Origin: JBDHWG01 sp039810085
Lineage (GTDB): Bacteria; Chloroflexota; Anaerolineae; Epilineales; JAHCIE01
NCBI GenBank assembly: GCA_039810085.1
Contig: JBDHWG010000022.1
Span: 32,630 to 96,629 of the forward strand
DNA length: 64,000 bases
Direction: 5' to 3'
Below are positions 1 to 8,077 of this stretch, piece after piece. The stretch's first letter is position 1. The number at the start of each line of letters is the position of its first letter. The translations under genes were made by a program, and so were the position numbers. A model generated the notes under the pieces. That model ran no database searches, was not told the DNA's origin, and saw only the letters and a program-made list of their open reading frames with translations.

Positions 1-494
1 GTTTGGTTGTGCTGCAGGACGTAGTCGAGGGTGACACCGGTGTCCTCGACCTGGCTGCTCAGTCCGGCGTCGGTGGCAATCTGGGACGCGATATCGCTGT
101 CCTTGACCTGGGTGAACGACTTCGTCTTGCGGCCGCGCATCAGACGGTGGCGGCGGTCGTAGCCGCGGACGATGACCGACGGGACCTCGCCGGCAATGAA
201 CTCTGGCTCCAGCCCCGTAATCTCCGCCTTGAGCAGCGACTCGAGCTGATCCACGTACCCCATCTTGACCTCGACCTCGTTGCCGAGGCTCATCAGGGCG
301 TCGTCGGACCACGTCACCGTGCTTTCCGTCAGACTCCAGTTTGCGAAGTGCAGGGTGAACATGCTCAGCGCGTCGACATCCTCGTAGACGGCCACGGACA
401 TCAGGTCGGCGTAGGCAGCGCGCGGTAGTTCCGAACCGTTTATGCTGACACGGAAGTCGGCAACGAAGCGCTGCGGGCCGTTCGAATTCAGCAT
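1..494 (-). CDS. eCIS spike/late-control-D-like protein (VgrG-type), 3' end outside window
   Basis: Only the first 164 codons are in the window; the gene continues past the left edge. The translation begins MLNSNGPQRFVADFRVSING and continues with a beta-rich stretch (VAVYEDVDALSMFTLHF, GNEVEVKMGY, ITGLEPEF, VIVRGYDRRHRLMRGRKTKSF, DSDIASQIA). This is the N-terminal layout of phage late control protein D/VgrG-like hubs, and position after the LysM protein matches the Afp8/Pvc8 spike. In the family this protein forms the trimeric hub at the tip of the inner tube. The start ATG (494-492) lies 4 bp after the stop of the LysM gene, so the two are probably translated together. I am confident of the family; the C-terminal spike part cannot be seen. 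Confidence 0.85.
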   Translation of the reverse strand, partial: MLNSNGPQRFVADFRVSINGSELPRAAYADLMSVAVYEDVDALSMFTLHFANWSLTESTVTWSDDALMSLGNEVEVKMGYVDQLESLLKAEITGLEPEFIAGEVPSVIVRGYDRRHRLMRGRKTKSFTQVKDSDIASQIATDAGLSSQVEDTGVTLDYVLQHNQ

Positions 495-498
495 GGCA

Positions 499-1224
499 TT
501 AACGCCGCGGAAGCGAGCGTGTGCTCAGCACGGGAATAGTCAGCACCTGACCGGGCCGCAAGTCCCGTGGGTTGTCGATGCCGTTCGCGTCGGCGATGGG
601 TCGCCACAAGGTAATGTCTCGGTACTCCTCCCCAGCGATGCTGCTCAAACTATCCCCCCGTCGAACAACGCGCGATTTGAAGACATCCGAGGAGTGCTGG
701 TCTCGCTGCAGGTCCTCTAGCGTCGCCGATATGCATTCTTTGAATGTACACGCAAGCGTGGCTCGCACCGGAGTGCCGGCCGGCAGAAACATGGTGAAGG
801 TGGTGTTCAGATTGGTGAGGACGCTTCCTTTGAAGATTTCGAGATCGCTATTTCCCCACACTAACCGGCACATGGGTGGACGGTGAAGGTCTTTGTCCAC
901 CATAAGAAGGTTGAGGACGCGGTTCGTATACTTCTTCCGAACGTCTTGTTCTTTTTCATCCTCATAGCTATCGAAGAGTAGATTGACGGTGAGGGTCTGC
1001 GGCTGGCCTCTTACAAATCGAGCCTCGCCCACGTCTCGCGTCGGCGAGGCGGGGGTGTTCCACTCAGCGGTCTTGATGTAGGCGAGCTGAGTCGGGTTGA
1101 ATTTGGCCTCAATCGGCTTCAATGTGTCGAACGTCAGAGGCGCGTCAGGCTTCTCGACCAAAATCTGTAGTTTCGACAGACTTCCCGGTTTGTCTGAGCC
1201 AAGCAAGCTGCCTATGAGGTCCAT
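499..1224 (-). CDS. eCIS tube-initiator/adaptor with C-terminal LysM (CIS_tube family, Afp7-like)
   Basis: 241 aa. The N-terminal ~170 residues have the contractile-injection-system tube fold seen in baseplate adaptor proteins (EAKFNPTQLAYIKTAEW, then GQPQTLTVNLLFDSYED, MCRLVWGN, TFKECISATLEDLQ). The C-terminal ~60 residues are a LysM module (RVVRRGDSLSSIAGEEYRD, LWRPIADANGIDNPRDLRPG, VLTIP). In eCIS and phage baseplates such LysM-tube proteins sit between the tail tube and the spike hub. The gene overlaps the preceding repeat-rich gene by 13 bp and is followed after 4 bp by the spike gene, which supports translational coupling. Length is normal for the family. Confidence 0.9.
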   Translation of the reverse strand: MDLIGSLLGSDKPGSLSKLQILVEKPDAPLTFDTLKPIEAKFNPTQLAYIKTAEWNTPASPTRDVGEARFVRGQPQTLTVNLLFDSYEDEKEQDVRKKYTNRVLNLLMVDKDLHRPPMCRLVWGNSDLEIFKGSVLTNLNTTFTMFLPAGTPVRATLACTFKECISATLEDLQRDQHSSDVFKSRVVRRGDSLSSIAGEEYRDITLWRPIADANGIDNPRDLRPGQVLTIPVLSTRSLPRR

Positions 1225-3134
1225 CGTGTCAAACCCTTTCGTTCACTTGCAATCGCCAGCCGCCGCATCAGCTTGCGCATCACCCGATCCACCATGTCCT
1301 CCACATCCGTCTCGCCCTCGTCGTCGTTCGTCGCTGCTGTCGCAGGCGCAGCCGGCGCGCTGGCGTTGAACGTCGCCGGCGGCGGACTGCCCGTCGTACC
1401 CGGCATACCGTCGTCAACCCGCTGGATCACGCCATCCCCCCCGGATCGGGCAAGCATTCGGCTGATGTGTCCATTCGCTGGGCCAGCCAGCACGGCTAGA
1501 CGCGGCAGCGGCAAATCGACGCTTCGCGCCGGCGCGGGCGACCGGGCCGCCAGGCTCGGGGTGGAACGCGCGTCAGACACGCTGCCGCCCAACGCCGAGC
1601 CGGGCCGCGCTGGCCCGAGCGGCGCAGGCGTGGGCGCAACCAGGGGCAAAGACCCGCCAGTGCTAGATGCCAGGCCAGAGCGAGCGCCTATCGACGGCGT
1701 GGGCCCGACCACGGGCAATGGCCCGCCGGTGACCATCGGCCTCGGCGTCTCCGTCCCTGGCGCTCTGCCTTCACTGTCTACGGCAGCGGCGCCGGCGGCG
1801 CGCTGAACCCGGCGCGCCGCGAGGGGCGTCGCGCCCGGCGGGCGTGCCTCGGGGCGGGGCGTGACGGAAGGCGGCGTGGTCTCGCCAGCGCCTGTGCCCG
1901 TTGGCGGCGTGGGCGCGACCACGGGCAATGGCCCACCCGTGACCGTCGGCCGCGGCGTCTCCGCCTCTGGCGCTCTGCCTTCGCTGTCCGAGGCAGCGGC
2001 GTCGGGGGCGCGCTGAACCCGGCGCGGCGCGAGGGGCGTCGCGTCCGGCGGGCGTGCCTCGGGTCGGTGCGTGACGGAAGGCGGCGTGGGCGTGACCACG
2101 GGCAATGGCCCGTCCGTGACCGTTGGCCTCGGCGTCTCCGTCCCTGGCGCTCTGCCTTCGCTGTCCGACGCAGCGGCGTTGGCGGCGCGCTGAACCCGGC
2201 GCGGCGCGAGGGGCGTCGCGTCCGGCGGGCGTGCCTCGGGTCGGTGCGTGACGGCAGGCGGCGCGGTCTCGCCGGCGCCTGTGCCCGTCGGCGACGAGGG
2301 CCGCGGCCGGGAAGGCGGCCCACCCATCGGCAGCGTGTCGGCGGGCGGCGCGCTCGAAGGCCGAACGACCGGACGCGCATCGGACCGCCGCTGAGCGGCG
2401 AGGTCTGGCGGGCTGGCCGCTCTGAGCTTCGCCTGAACCACCGGAGTTTGGCGAGACGAAGGGCCGGCCGAGGCGCTGGCGCGCGGCGCAGGCTCCGGCA
2501 GCGGCGGCTGCGCCGACGGTTGTGGCTGGGCGTAGGTGATGGGCACGCTCGCGCCCCCCGGCGGGTCGCCGCCCGCAACGCGCTGGCTCATCTCGTCCAC
2601 CAGGGGCAGGCGGTTGATCATCCCCTCCACGCGCTGCACAACGGCCTGCGCGATTGGCGCCCGCGTCTGGGCCAGGGCCATCGGCTGCGCGAGATGTTGG
2701 GCGAGTCCCGCATCGATTGTGCCCGCCTCGGACGGGGCAAGGGGCAGCGGCGACGGACCGGCAGTCGGCGCGGCCTCAGCGTCCTTGGCCTGGACGACCG
2801 GGACTTCGCCGGCTGATGGGCCGCCTGCGGGCATCGCCTGCGCGCCGCCACTCCCAGCGGGCGCCCGCATCGCCAGGCGCGTCCAGGGTTGCGGCCGAGG
2901 GTAGACGATGGGCACGCCTGCGCCGCCCGGCTGGTCGCCGCGCGCCGCGCGCTGGCTCATCTCGTCCACCAGGGGCAGGCGGTTGATCATCCGCTCCACG
3001 CGCCGCAGAACCGTCTGCGCGATTGGCGCTCGCGTCTGGGCCAGGGCCATCGGCTGCGCGAGACGCCGCACAAGGGTCTGGTCGATGCCAGCCTGCCAGG
3101 ATGGGGATGGGGATGACGGCTGCCGCTCTTCCAC
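1212..3134 (-). CDS. Repeat-rich Pro/Ala protein of the eCIS operon with conserved basic C-terminus
   Basis: 640 aa from a GTG start (3134-3132) placed just after the tube stop and preceded by GAGGGA; longer in-frame versions would run through the tube gene. Low-complexity Pro/Ala/Arg protein. An N-terminal element (LAQPMALAQTRAPIAQ followed by VERMINRLPLVDEMSQR) occurs twice, and a ~65-residue unit around EARPPDATPLAPRRVQRA occurs three times. Scattered PVVQAK and VQR motifs resemble the linker motifs in DUF4157 proteins of this operon. The C-terminal ~35 residues are different: acidic DDEGETDVEDMVD then basic RVMRKLMRRLAIASERKG, a segment that looks conserved in eCIS operons. Its place between tube and LysM adaptor suggests a structural, tape-measure-like or payload-docking role. 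That role is inference only. Confidence 0.7.
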   Translation of the reverse strand: MEERQPSSPSPSWQAGIDQTLVRRLAQPMALAQTRAPIAQTVLRRVERMINRLPLVDEMSQRAARGDQPGGAGVPIVYPRPQPWTRLAMRAPAGSGGAQAMPAGGPSAGEVPVVQAKDAEAAPTAGPSPLPLAPSEAGTIDAGLAQHLAQPMALAQTRAPIAQAVVQRVEGMINRLPLVDEMSQRVAGGDPPGGASVPITYAQPQPSAQPPLPEPAPRASASAGPSSRQTPVVQAKLRAASPPDLAAQRRSDARPVVRPSSAPPADTLPMGGPPSRPRPSSPTGTGAGETAPPAVTHRPEARPPDATPLAPRRVQRAANAAASDSEGRAPGTETPRPTVTDGPLPVVTPTPPSVTHRPEARPPDATPLAPRRVQRAPDAAASDSEGRAPEAETPRPTVTGGPLPVVAPTPPTGTGAGETTPPSVTPRPEARPPGATPLAARRVQRAAGAAAVDSEGRAPGTETPRPMVTGGPLPVVGPTPSIGARSGLASSTGGSLPLVAPTPAPLGPARPGSALGGSVSDARSTPSLAARSPAPARSVDLPLPRLAVLAGPANGHISRMLARSGGDGVIQRVDDGMPGTTGSPPPATFNASAPAAPATAATNDDEGETDVEDMVDRVMRKLMRRLAIASERKGLTRWTS

Positions 3135-3144
3135 GTGTCCCTCG

Positions 3145-3690
3145 CTACAGCAGGCTGACGGACGCGCTGGCGGTGGCCGCGCCGATGGCGCCGGCGACAA
3201 GCGCGTCCACCGTCGGCCGGCTGATGCCTTCGTGGACCAGATCGATGGATTCGACCGCGACCGCTGCGTTCGCCGCGCGCAGCTCCGGGCCAACCCACTT
3301 GACCGGGTAGGCTTTCTGGAAGTCCCACCACATGGCCGGTATGCCCAGCCGGCTCAGGAGATAGATCGTTCCGTTCTTGCGCTTGAACTTGCCCTTGATG
3401 ACGTCCTGCTGCCACAACCAAAGACTTGGTACATCCGTCAGGCCGTGCTTGAGCACCAGGTTCTGGGGGTAGCGCGCCGGCCCCGGCAGCTTGTGGATGA
3501 AATTATTCTCGCCACCCTCGCGATGATCTGTGACCTCGACCTCGACCTGTAGCCCGGTGACCTCGCTGAAGCCGCCCACGATTAGCCCTTCGATCTCGAC
3601 GAGGAAGTTGAAGGACATGTAGGGGTCCAGGCGGACTCCCAGCAGGTTCGCTCCGATGGTGAGCGCAGCGTTCAAACCCAGTGTCGGCAC
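3145..3690 (-). CDS. eCIS inner tube protein (T4 gp19-like)
   Basis: 181 aa with a GTG start (3690-3688) behind AAAGGAGA. Tail-tube fold of the gp19/Hcp-like family: DPYMSFNFLVEIEGLIVGGF, SEVTGLQVEVEVTDHREGG, KLPGPARYPQNLVLKHGLTD, WQQDVIKGKFKRKNGTIYLL, WDFQKAYPVKWVGPELRAAN, VESIDLVHEG. This is the second tube paralogue of the locus and is larger than the other (144 aa), with about 35 extra C-terminal hydrophobic/Ala-rich residues. eCIS loci usually carry two or more tube paralogues, one forming the long tube and the others the baseplate-proximal rings. Which role this copy plays is not clear from sequence. Confidence 0.92.
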   Translation of the reverse strand: MPTLGLNAALTIGANLLGVRLDPYMSFNFLVEIEGLIVGGFSEVTGLQVEVEVTDHREGGENNFIHKLPGPARYPQNLVLKHGLTDVPSLWLWQQDVIKGKFKRKNGTIYLLSRLGIPAMWWDFQKAYPVKWVGPELRAANAAVAVESIDLVHEGISRPTVDALVAGAIGAATASASVSLL

Positions 3691-3720
3691 ACTCGTCTCC
3701 TTTGGAAATAACCGGGCGCT

Positions 3721-3894
3721 TTAGTACCGCTCCTCGAGCAGGCTCTCGTTCAGTCGCTCATGGATATGCGCGACCTCGGCGACCCACCGCTGTCGCTCGC
3801 GGTGGTCGAGGGCCATGATCTCGTCGTACCCCCAGTGAAAGTAGTAGGCAAGGTAAGCTACCTCCTGGTGGAGGCGATCCGAGGGGTAGCCTAT
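3721..3894 (-). CDS. DUF6760-like small eCIS protein, no AUG start; probably made by -1 frameshift
   Basis: The frame runs from codon ATA (3894-3892) to TAA (3723-3721) and encodes IGYPSDRLHQEVAYLAYYFH followed by WGYDEIMALDHRERQRWVAE and an amphipathic C-terminus. This is the typical DUF6760 pattern of eCIS loci. No ATG, GTG or TTG lies upstream in frame within reach; the only internal ATG would leave about 30 residues. The preceding gene ends in this very place with a run of eight G directly before its last two codons (GAA TAG). A -1 slip on that run reads GGG GGA ATA GGC and joins the two proteins. The arrangement resembles lambda gpG/gpGT. Alternatives are initiation at ATA or one G too few in the assembly. 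Confidence 0.75.
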   Translation of the reverse strand: MGYPSDRLHQEVAYLAYYFHWGYDEIMALDHRERQRWVAEVAHIHERLNESLLEERY

Positions 3895-4256
3895 TCCCCC
3901 CCCAGGCTGGCGATCTCGACCTCGAACTCCCCCTGGCAGTGGGGGCAGGTGACCGCCAGCCGCGTGTGGCCGCTCTCGTTGATGCGGCGGTAGAGGTCTT
4001 GGAGATACGCCAGGTCGGCGGAGAACAGCCCTTCCATCATCTTCGGGTTGAGCTGCGTCAGCGACCCCAGGCGGGTAATCACGCGCGACAGGAGAATGAG
4101 CACCAGGTAGCCTGGATTCGCCTGCACGCGCGGATCCCTCAGCGGCGCAATCTCGTCGTACGCCGTCGCCATGCGCATGACACCCTCGCGGTGGAGATTG
4201 CCTTCCGCGTCAACGTAGCCCCGGGGGAGCGTGAACGGGAATTCTGTCTGGAGCAT
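3891..4256 (-). CDS. eCIS tail assembly/baseplate-chaperone-like protein
   Basis: 121 aa from ATG 4256-4254, which overlaps the stop of the upstream tube gene (TGATG). Sequence: LQTEFPFTLPRGYVDAEGNL, HREGVMRMATAYDEIAPLRD, LVLILLSRVITRLGSLTQLN, LFSADLAYLQDLYRRINE, then CPHCQGEFEVEIASLGGE. The VMRMATAYDEI start resembles proteins placed next to DUF6760 and the tube in eCIS and some phages, and is probably a tube assembly chaperone. The CPHC pair looks like half of a zinc knuckle. The short stop falls right after a run of eight G, so a longer form carrying the DUF6760 domain is likely also made. Confidence 0.8.
   Translation of the reverse strand: MLQTEFPFTLPRGYVDAEGNLHREGVMRMATAYDEIAPLRDPRVQANPGYLVLILLSRVITRLGSLTQLNPKMMEGLFSADLAYLQDLYRRINESGHTRLAVTCPHCQGEFEVEIASLGGE
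3896..3903 (-). promoter_or_regulatory. Run of eight G: candidate -1 frameshift slippery site
   Basis: On the minus strand the chaperone-like gene ends CTG GGG GGG GAA TAG. Reading back one base after GGG GGG gives GGA ATA GGC TAC, which enters the DUF6760 frame without a stop. The direction (-1) and location (last codons of the upstream tail-assembly gene) match the well-known tail-assembly-chaperone frameshifts of tailed phages. A homopolymer miscount (nine G in reality) would create a plain in-frame fusion instead. Confidence 0.55.
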
Positions 4257-4690
4257 CAAGCCTTCGTCACTCCCTCATGCACGATTTCGAGTGTCTCGAT
4301 GGCCGCGTCGTTGCTTGTCGCGTTGAAGCTCGGGCCGGTCCACTTGGACGGCCACCCCTCGCGGAAGTTCCAGCGGCGCACCTCTTTGCCGGCCGTATCC
4401 ATCAGAATAATCGAGCCGTTCTTGCGCTGCACCTTGCCGTCCATGACGCTCTGGCGCCACTCCCACAATTCGGTGTCGTCGCTGATGCCCCACTTGAGGG
4501 TGATGTTGGAATACTTCACCAGGCCCGGCAGCTTCCGCGCCGTCGGCCCGTCGGTGCCTTCGCGGTAGTCCGCGGAGTCTGTCGAGGTATCGACGCCCGA
4601 CACCTCGCGGAATCCGGCGCGGGTAATGCCGTCGATTTCCACGCGGAAGTTATAGCCGCGATAGGGGTCCTTCCGATCGCCAGTCGCCAT
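4256..4690 (-). CDS. eCIS inner tube protein (T4 gp19-like, Afp1/Pvc1-type)
   Basis: 144 aa, the normal length of the major inner tube protein. Key segments: DPYRGYNFRVEIDGITRAGF, REVSGVDTSTDSADYREG, KLPGLVKYSNITLKWGISDD, WRQSVMDGKVQRKNGSIILM, WNFREGWPSKWTGPSFNATS, IETLEIVHEGV. Hexamers of this family stack inside the sheath to form the cargo-carrying tube. It follows the sheath genes by 12 bp and shares its stop with the start of the chaperone-like gene. It is clearly a paralogue of the 181-aa tube protein downstream. Confidence 0.95.
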   Translation of the reverse strand: MATGDRKDPYRGYNFRVEIDGITRAGFREVSGVDTSTDSADYREGTDGPTARKLPGLVKYSNITLKWGISDDTELWEWRQSVMDGKVQRKNGSIILMDTAGKEVRRWNFREGWPSKWTGPSFNATSNDAAIETLEIVHEGVTKA

Positions 4691-4702
4691 GATCGACCCT
4701 CC

Positions 4703-5893
4703 TTATTGGCCTGGGCCGATTGGCCCAGTGATGGTGATTCCGCTTGCCCTTCGAATGATACGCAACACCACGAACTCGGCCGGGCGGGTCGGCGCCAGGC
4801 CCACCTCGACGACCACCTCGCCCGCATCGCGCACCTCGGGCGGGTTCGTCTCGGCGTCGCACTTGACGTAGAACGCCTCCTGCGGTGTGCTCCCCTGGAG
4901 CGCGCCCGCGCGGAACAAATCGGTGAAATAGACCGTCAGCTCGCGGTTGATGCGCGTCCACAGACGCAGATCGTTCGGCTCGAAGACGACGTTGGCCATG
5001 CTCTGCTCGATCCAGCGCCCCGCCGTCAGGAACAGCCGCCGGACGTTGACGTACGTCCACGCGCTCTCGGCGCTCAGTGTCCGCGCGCCCCAGACCCGAA
5101 TCCCGCGCCCCGGAAAGGCCCGCAGGCAGTTCACGCCGACCGGGTTCAAGCGTGCCTGGTCGTCGTTGTTGAGCGCGCCCTTCAAGTCCAGGACGCCCTC
5201 GATGACCTCGTTGGCCGGGGCCTTGTGGACACCGATGCGCTCGTCGCTGCGCGCATAGATGCCGGCCACGTGCCCACACGGGGGAACCGCGACGATGGCC
5301 GACGTCGCCTGGTCCCGAATCACGATCCAGGGATAGTACAGCGCGCCGTTCGTTCCCTCCAAACCGGCCCGCTGTTGCAACACGTCATCGACACTCGTCA
5401 CCGTCGCGCTCGCATCCAGGATGGCAAACCGGTCCCCCTGGTTGTCGCAGTGGGCGAGGACGGCGGCCTGCATCGCGCGCACCTCGGCATCGTCCACGCT
5501 CGTTCCCGGCTGGGCCGGCCGCATGATGTCAGGCGCGCACACTAGGTCAATCGTGTCGAGGGGGGCGATGATGTCCAGGGCGCGGTTGCAGGCGGCGACC
5601 GGGTCGGGCGTCGCGTCCAGGGCGGTCAGGAGCACGTAGCACAGCCGGCCGCCGTTGTCGAAGAAACCGGCCACGGCGCGCGGCAGATAGCTGTCCGTCG
5701 CCGCGAATGGGAGGCCAAACAGCCCGCTGAACTGCGGCCAGGCGGTGAGGGCCTGCGGGGTGTCCAGGAGGGCCGCCGCGACCGGGTCGTCGGCGCGCAC
5801 AAACCCCAGGAAGACCGGCACAGCCGTCCGCAAGCCTGGCGGCGGCGTCAGGAACACTTCCCGCGGGTAGACCCCCGGCGCTCGAAACGTCAT
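4703..5893 (-). CDS. eCIS contractile sheath protein (short form)
   Basis: 396 aa tail sheath. N-terminus MTFRAPGVYPREVFLTPPPG is the usual sheath arm; the C-terminal half carries the family signature (VHKAPANEVIEGVLDLKGAL, INCLRAFPGRG-type strand RVWGARTLS, YVNVRRLFLTAGRWIEQSMA, FEPNDLRLWTRINRELTVYF, AFYVKCDAETNPPEVRDAGE, VEVGLAPTRPAEFVVLRI). The sheath wraps the tube and contracts to drive it out. eCIS loci normally have two or three sheath paralogues; this shorter one follows the longer by 22 bp. Confidence 0.95.
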   Translation of the reverse strand: MTFRAPGVYPREVFLTPPPGLRTAVPVFLGFVRADDPVAAALLDTPQALTAWPQFSGLFGLPFAATDSYLPRAVAGFFDNGGRLCYVLLTALDATPDPVAACNRALDIIAPLDTIDLVCAPDIMRPAQPGTSVDDAEVRAMQAAVLAHCDNQGDRFAILDASATVTSVDDVLQQRAGLEGTNGALYYPWIVIRDQATSAIVAVPPCGHVAGIYARSDERIGVHKAPANEVIEGVLDLKGALNNDDQARLNPVGVNCLRAFPGRGIRVWGARTLSAESAWTYVNVRRLFLTAGRWIEQSMANVVFEPNDLRLWTRINRELTVYFTDLFRAGALQGSTPQEAFYVKCDAETNPPEVRDAGEVVVEVGLAPTRPAEFVVLRIIRRASGITITGPIGPGQ

Positions 5894-5915
5894 GGCTTAC
5901 CCCTTCTCGCGTCCA

Positions 5916-7289
5916 CTACTTGCCCGGTCCGGCCCACTGGCTGATGTGGAAGATGACGAACTCAGCCGGCTTGACCACGGCGACACCGATCTCCGTCACG
6001 ACCTGGCCCGCGTCGCGCACGGAGGGCGGGTTGGTCTCGGCGTCGCACTTGACGTAGAACGCTTCCGCCGGCGTGGTGCCGAACAGCGCGCCGCTCCGCC
6101 AAACGTTCGTCAGGAACGCCGTGATGTTGCGGGTAATCTTGGCCCACAGGCCCGGGTCGTTCGGCTCGAAGACAACCCACTGGGTGCCCTGGTCGATGGA
6201 CTTGCGCAGGAACAGGAACAGGCGGCGCACGTTGATATAGCGCCACTCGCCATTGCGGTCACCGCCAACAGTGCGAGCCCCCCAGACGCGGATCGCGCCG
6301 TTGAGGTTGCGGATGGCGTTGATCCCCGTCGAGTTGAGGCCGTCCTGCTGGTTCTTGCTGATCAAGTAGCGCAGCCCTGTCGCGCCCAGGATCACTTCGT
6401 TCGCCGGCGCTTTATGAACGCCACGCTCCGTATCCACGCGGGCATAGACGCCAGCTATGTGCCCACTCGGCGGCACATACATTGGCCCGCCGGTGGCCGG
6501 ATCGAACACTTGTAGCCACGGCACGTAGAACGCGCCGTAGTCCGTGTCACTGGGTGGATTGAGCTTGCTCGCGTCGAAGTTGCCTGCTCCGTCCTGTGTG
6601 TCGCGGTCGCCGTCGAAGATCGCGAAGCGGTCTTGCGTGTCAACGCGGCAGTGGACGGTAATGGCGGCTCTCACACCTGAGTCGGTAATGCCAGGCGCCG
6701 CGACGATGGCAATTTCGTCGATGGCCTGGAACTTGACCAGCGCCGACGTGGCGATATCCCCTATCCCTTCTTGTCGGACCACGTAGCAGCGGGTGCCGCC
6801 GTTGTTGAAGAAGCCATACACCGCGTGGGCCAGCATGCTAAGACCCGGGTCGGTCGAGAACCCGCCGAAGTATGTACTGAACTCACCGAAGTTCGTGATG
6901 AGCTTAACCTCGCCGGGCGCTGCCCAGGCCGTCAGCCGCTGATATGTCACCGTGACAGGCGTGTCTTTGGCCGGCGCTGCGTCGAAGACAATGCTGGAGC
7001 TTCGGGCCTGGTCGTCGTTCTGGAGATGCCAGCCACCCCCCAAGGTCTGACCGCCTTCATGGACGGACGCGCCGATGGCCTGCTCGACTGGATAGTTCTG
7101 GAGCGGGAAAGTCGTCTTGGCGCCGTCGACGCCGGTCAGCCGCTCGGTCACAGTGCGACTCGAGACCGCGACCGGGGCCTTGAATACCCCGATAAAGCCC
7201 GCCGTGCTTGTCCCGACGCCAGCGATGGGCTGAACCGCCGAGGGAACTTCCTCGACGTACACCCCCGGTGATAGGTACGTTGTCGCCAT
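5916..7289 (-). CDS. eCIS contractile sheath protein (long form)
   Basis: 457 aa tail sheath. Starts MATTYLSPGVYVEEVPSAVQ and carries an insertion after residue ~45 (TERLTGVDGAKTTFPLQNYP ... VTYQRLTAWAAPGE) that is absent from the shorter paralogue and probably forms a surface domain. C-terminal signatures are shared: VHKAPANEVILGATGLRYLI, INAIRNLNGAIRVWGARTV, WRYINVRRLFLFLRKSIDQG, VFEPNDPGLWAKITRNITAF, AFYVKCDAETNPPSVRDAGQ, GVAVVKPAEFVIFHISQ. It is most likely the main sheath subunit. RBS GGAGCAGACAG precedes ATG. Confidence 0.95.
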   Translation of the reverse strand: MATTYLSPGVYVEEVPSAVQPIAGVGTSTAGFIGVFKAPVAVSSRTVTERLTGVDGAKTTFPLQNYPVEQAIGASVHEGGQTLGGGWHLQNDDQARSSSIVFDAAPAKDTPVTVTYQRLTAWAAPGEVKLITNFGEFSTYFGGFSTDPGLSMLAHAVYGFFNNGGTRCYVVRQEGIGDIATSALVKFQAIDEIAIVAAPGITDSGVRAAITVHCRVDTQDRFAIFDGDRDTQDGAGNFDASKLNPPSDTDYGAFYVPWLQVFDPATGGPMYVPPSGHIAGVYARVDTERGVHKAPANEVILGATGLRYLISKNQQDGLNSTGINAIRNLNGAIRVWGARTVGGDRNGEWRYINVRRLFLFLRKSIDQGTQWVVFEPNDPGLWAKITRNITAFLTNVWRSGALFGTTPAEAFYVKCDAETNPPSVRDAGQVVTEIGVAVVKPAEFVIFHISQWAGPGK

Positions 7290-7327
7290 CTGTCTGCTCC
7301 TTATAGCTGAAATTGGGAACCGGTACT

Positions 7328-8062
7328 CTAGGGTGTGACGGGCCGCAGGGTGACGTTCACCGTTTGGACCGCCCCCGGCTGGTCGAACGTGACAGTCTGC
7401 GTAACAGTCTCGTAGCCGCGCGCCGAGACAATCAGCGTTCGGCTCCCCACCTCAAGGCCGCTGAGGGTGTACTTCCCCTGGGCATCGCTGAATGTTTGCT
7501 CGCCGCTGCCTTTGATACGCACCGTTGCCATGCGCACGGGCGCAGCATTGCCATTCGTAATCGTTCCTTGAACGGTCGTCGACGTGAGCGCCACGTCGAC
7601 CAGGGCCAGGGTCAGCCGGCCGTTGGGGGCGCGCACTACGCTGGCCTGGGCCGCCGCTGTCGCGTAGCGCGTGCCGGCGCCGGGCAAGGTGACGCCGAGC
7701 GTGTACTGCCCATCCGGCAGGTCCAGGTAATGGTAGTGGCCGTCGGGCCGCGAGCGCACGATGTCCGGCCGCGCCAGGCCCAGAACCGGCTGGAGATAGT
7801 CCAGCACGGTCTGGGCGGCGGCCAGTTTCGCCGCGCCATTGGCCGCCGCGTTATCCAGCGTGGCCCGGGCCGCCGCCACGCTGTCCGGGGCAGCCTGCGT
7901 CAGCGGCGCAAGTTTAGCCCACGTGATGAACTGGTTGATGAAGGCGTCCGGGCCGTTGGTAATCTTCACCAGCGCGCCGCCGATGACCTGGCCGGTCTGG
8001 CCGTCCTTCACTCGCCCGGCTATGGCCGCCTGGTGGCGGATCATCTCGCGCACAACGGGCAT
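7328..8062 (-). CDS. Carboxypeptidase-regulatory-like (Ig-fold) protein in eCIS operon
   Basis: 244 aa; ATG at 8062-8060 follows AGGAG by 8 nt and is preferred over an in-frame TTG two codons earlier. Two beta-sandwich segments of the CarboxypepD_reg type can be seen: residues ~15-35 (AGRVKDGQTGQVIGGALVKI), continuing after a helical insert at ~100 (DGHYHYLDLPDGQYTLGVTL), and a second copy at ~165-240 (VQGTITNGNAAPVRMATVRI, FSDAQGKYTLSGLEVGSRTL, VSARGYETVTQTVTF). Such domains occur in eCIS operons between the cap and sheath genes; function unknown, perhaps sheath decoration or binding to the cell envelope. No signal peptide. Confidence 0.8.
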   Translation of the reverse strand: MPVVREMIRHQAAIAGRVKDGQTGQVIGGALVKITNGPDAFINQFITWAKLAPLTQAAPDSVAAARATLDNAAANGAAKLAAAQTVLDYLQPVLGLARPDIVRSRPDGHYHYLDLPDGQYTLGVTLPGAGTRYATAAAQASVVRAPNGRLTLALVDVALTSTTVQGTITNGNAAPVRMATVRIKGSGEQTFSDAQGKYTLSGLEVGSRTLIVSARGYETVTQTVTFDQPGAVQTVNVTLRPVTP

Positions 8063-8077
8063 CGCCAATACTCCTCA

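Noticed and set aside
3..428. Plus-strand 141-codon frame at the left edge
   Set aside because: The minus strand encodes the N-terminus of a spike protein with clear family pattern; the plus frame is its shadow.
1778..2578. 266-codon Arg-rich minus-strand frame
   Set aside because: Alternative frame of the repeat-rich eCIS protein; its RRR/PSR composition comes from GC-rich repeats.
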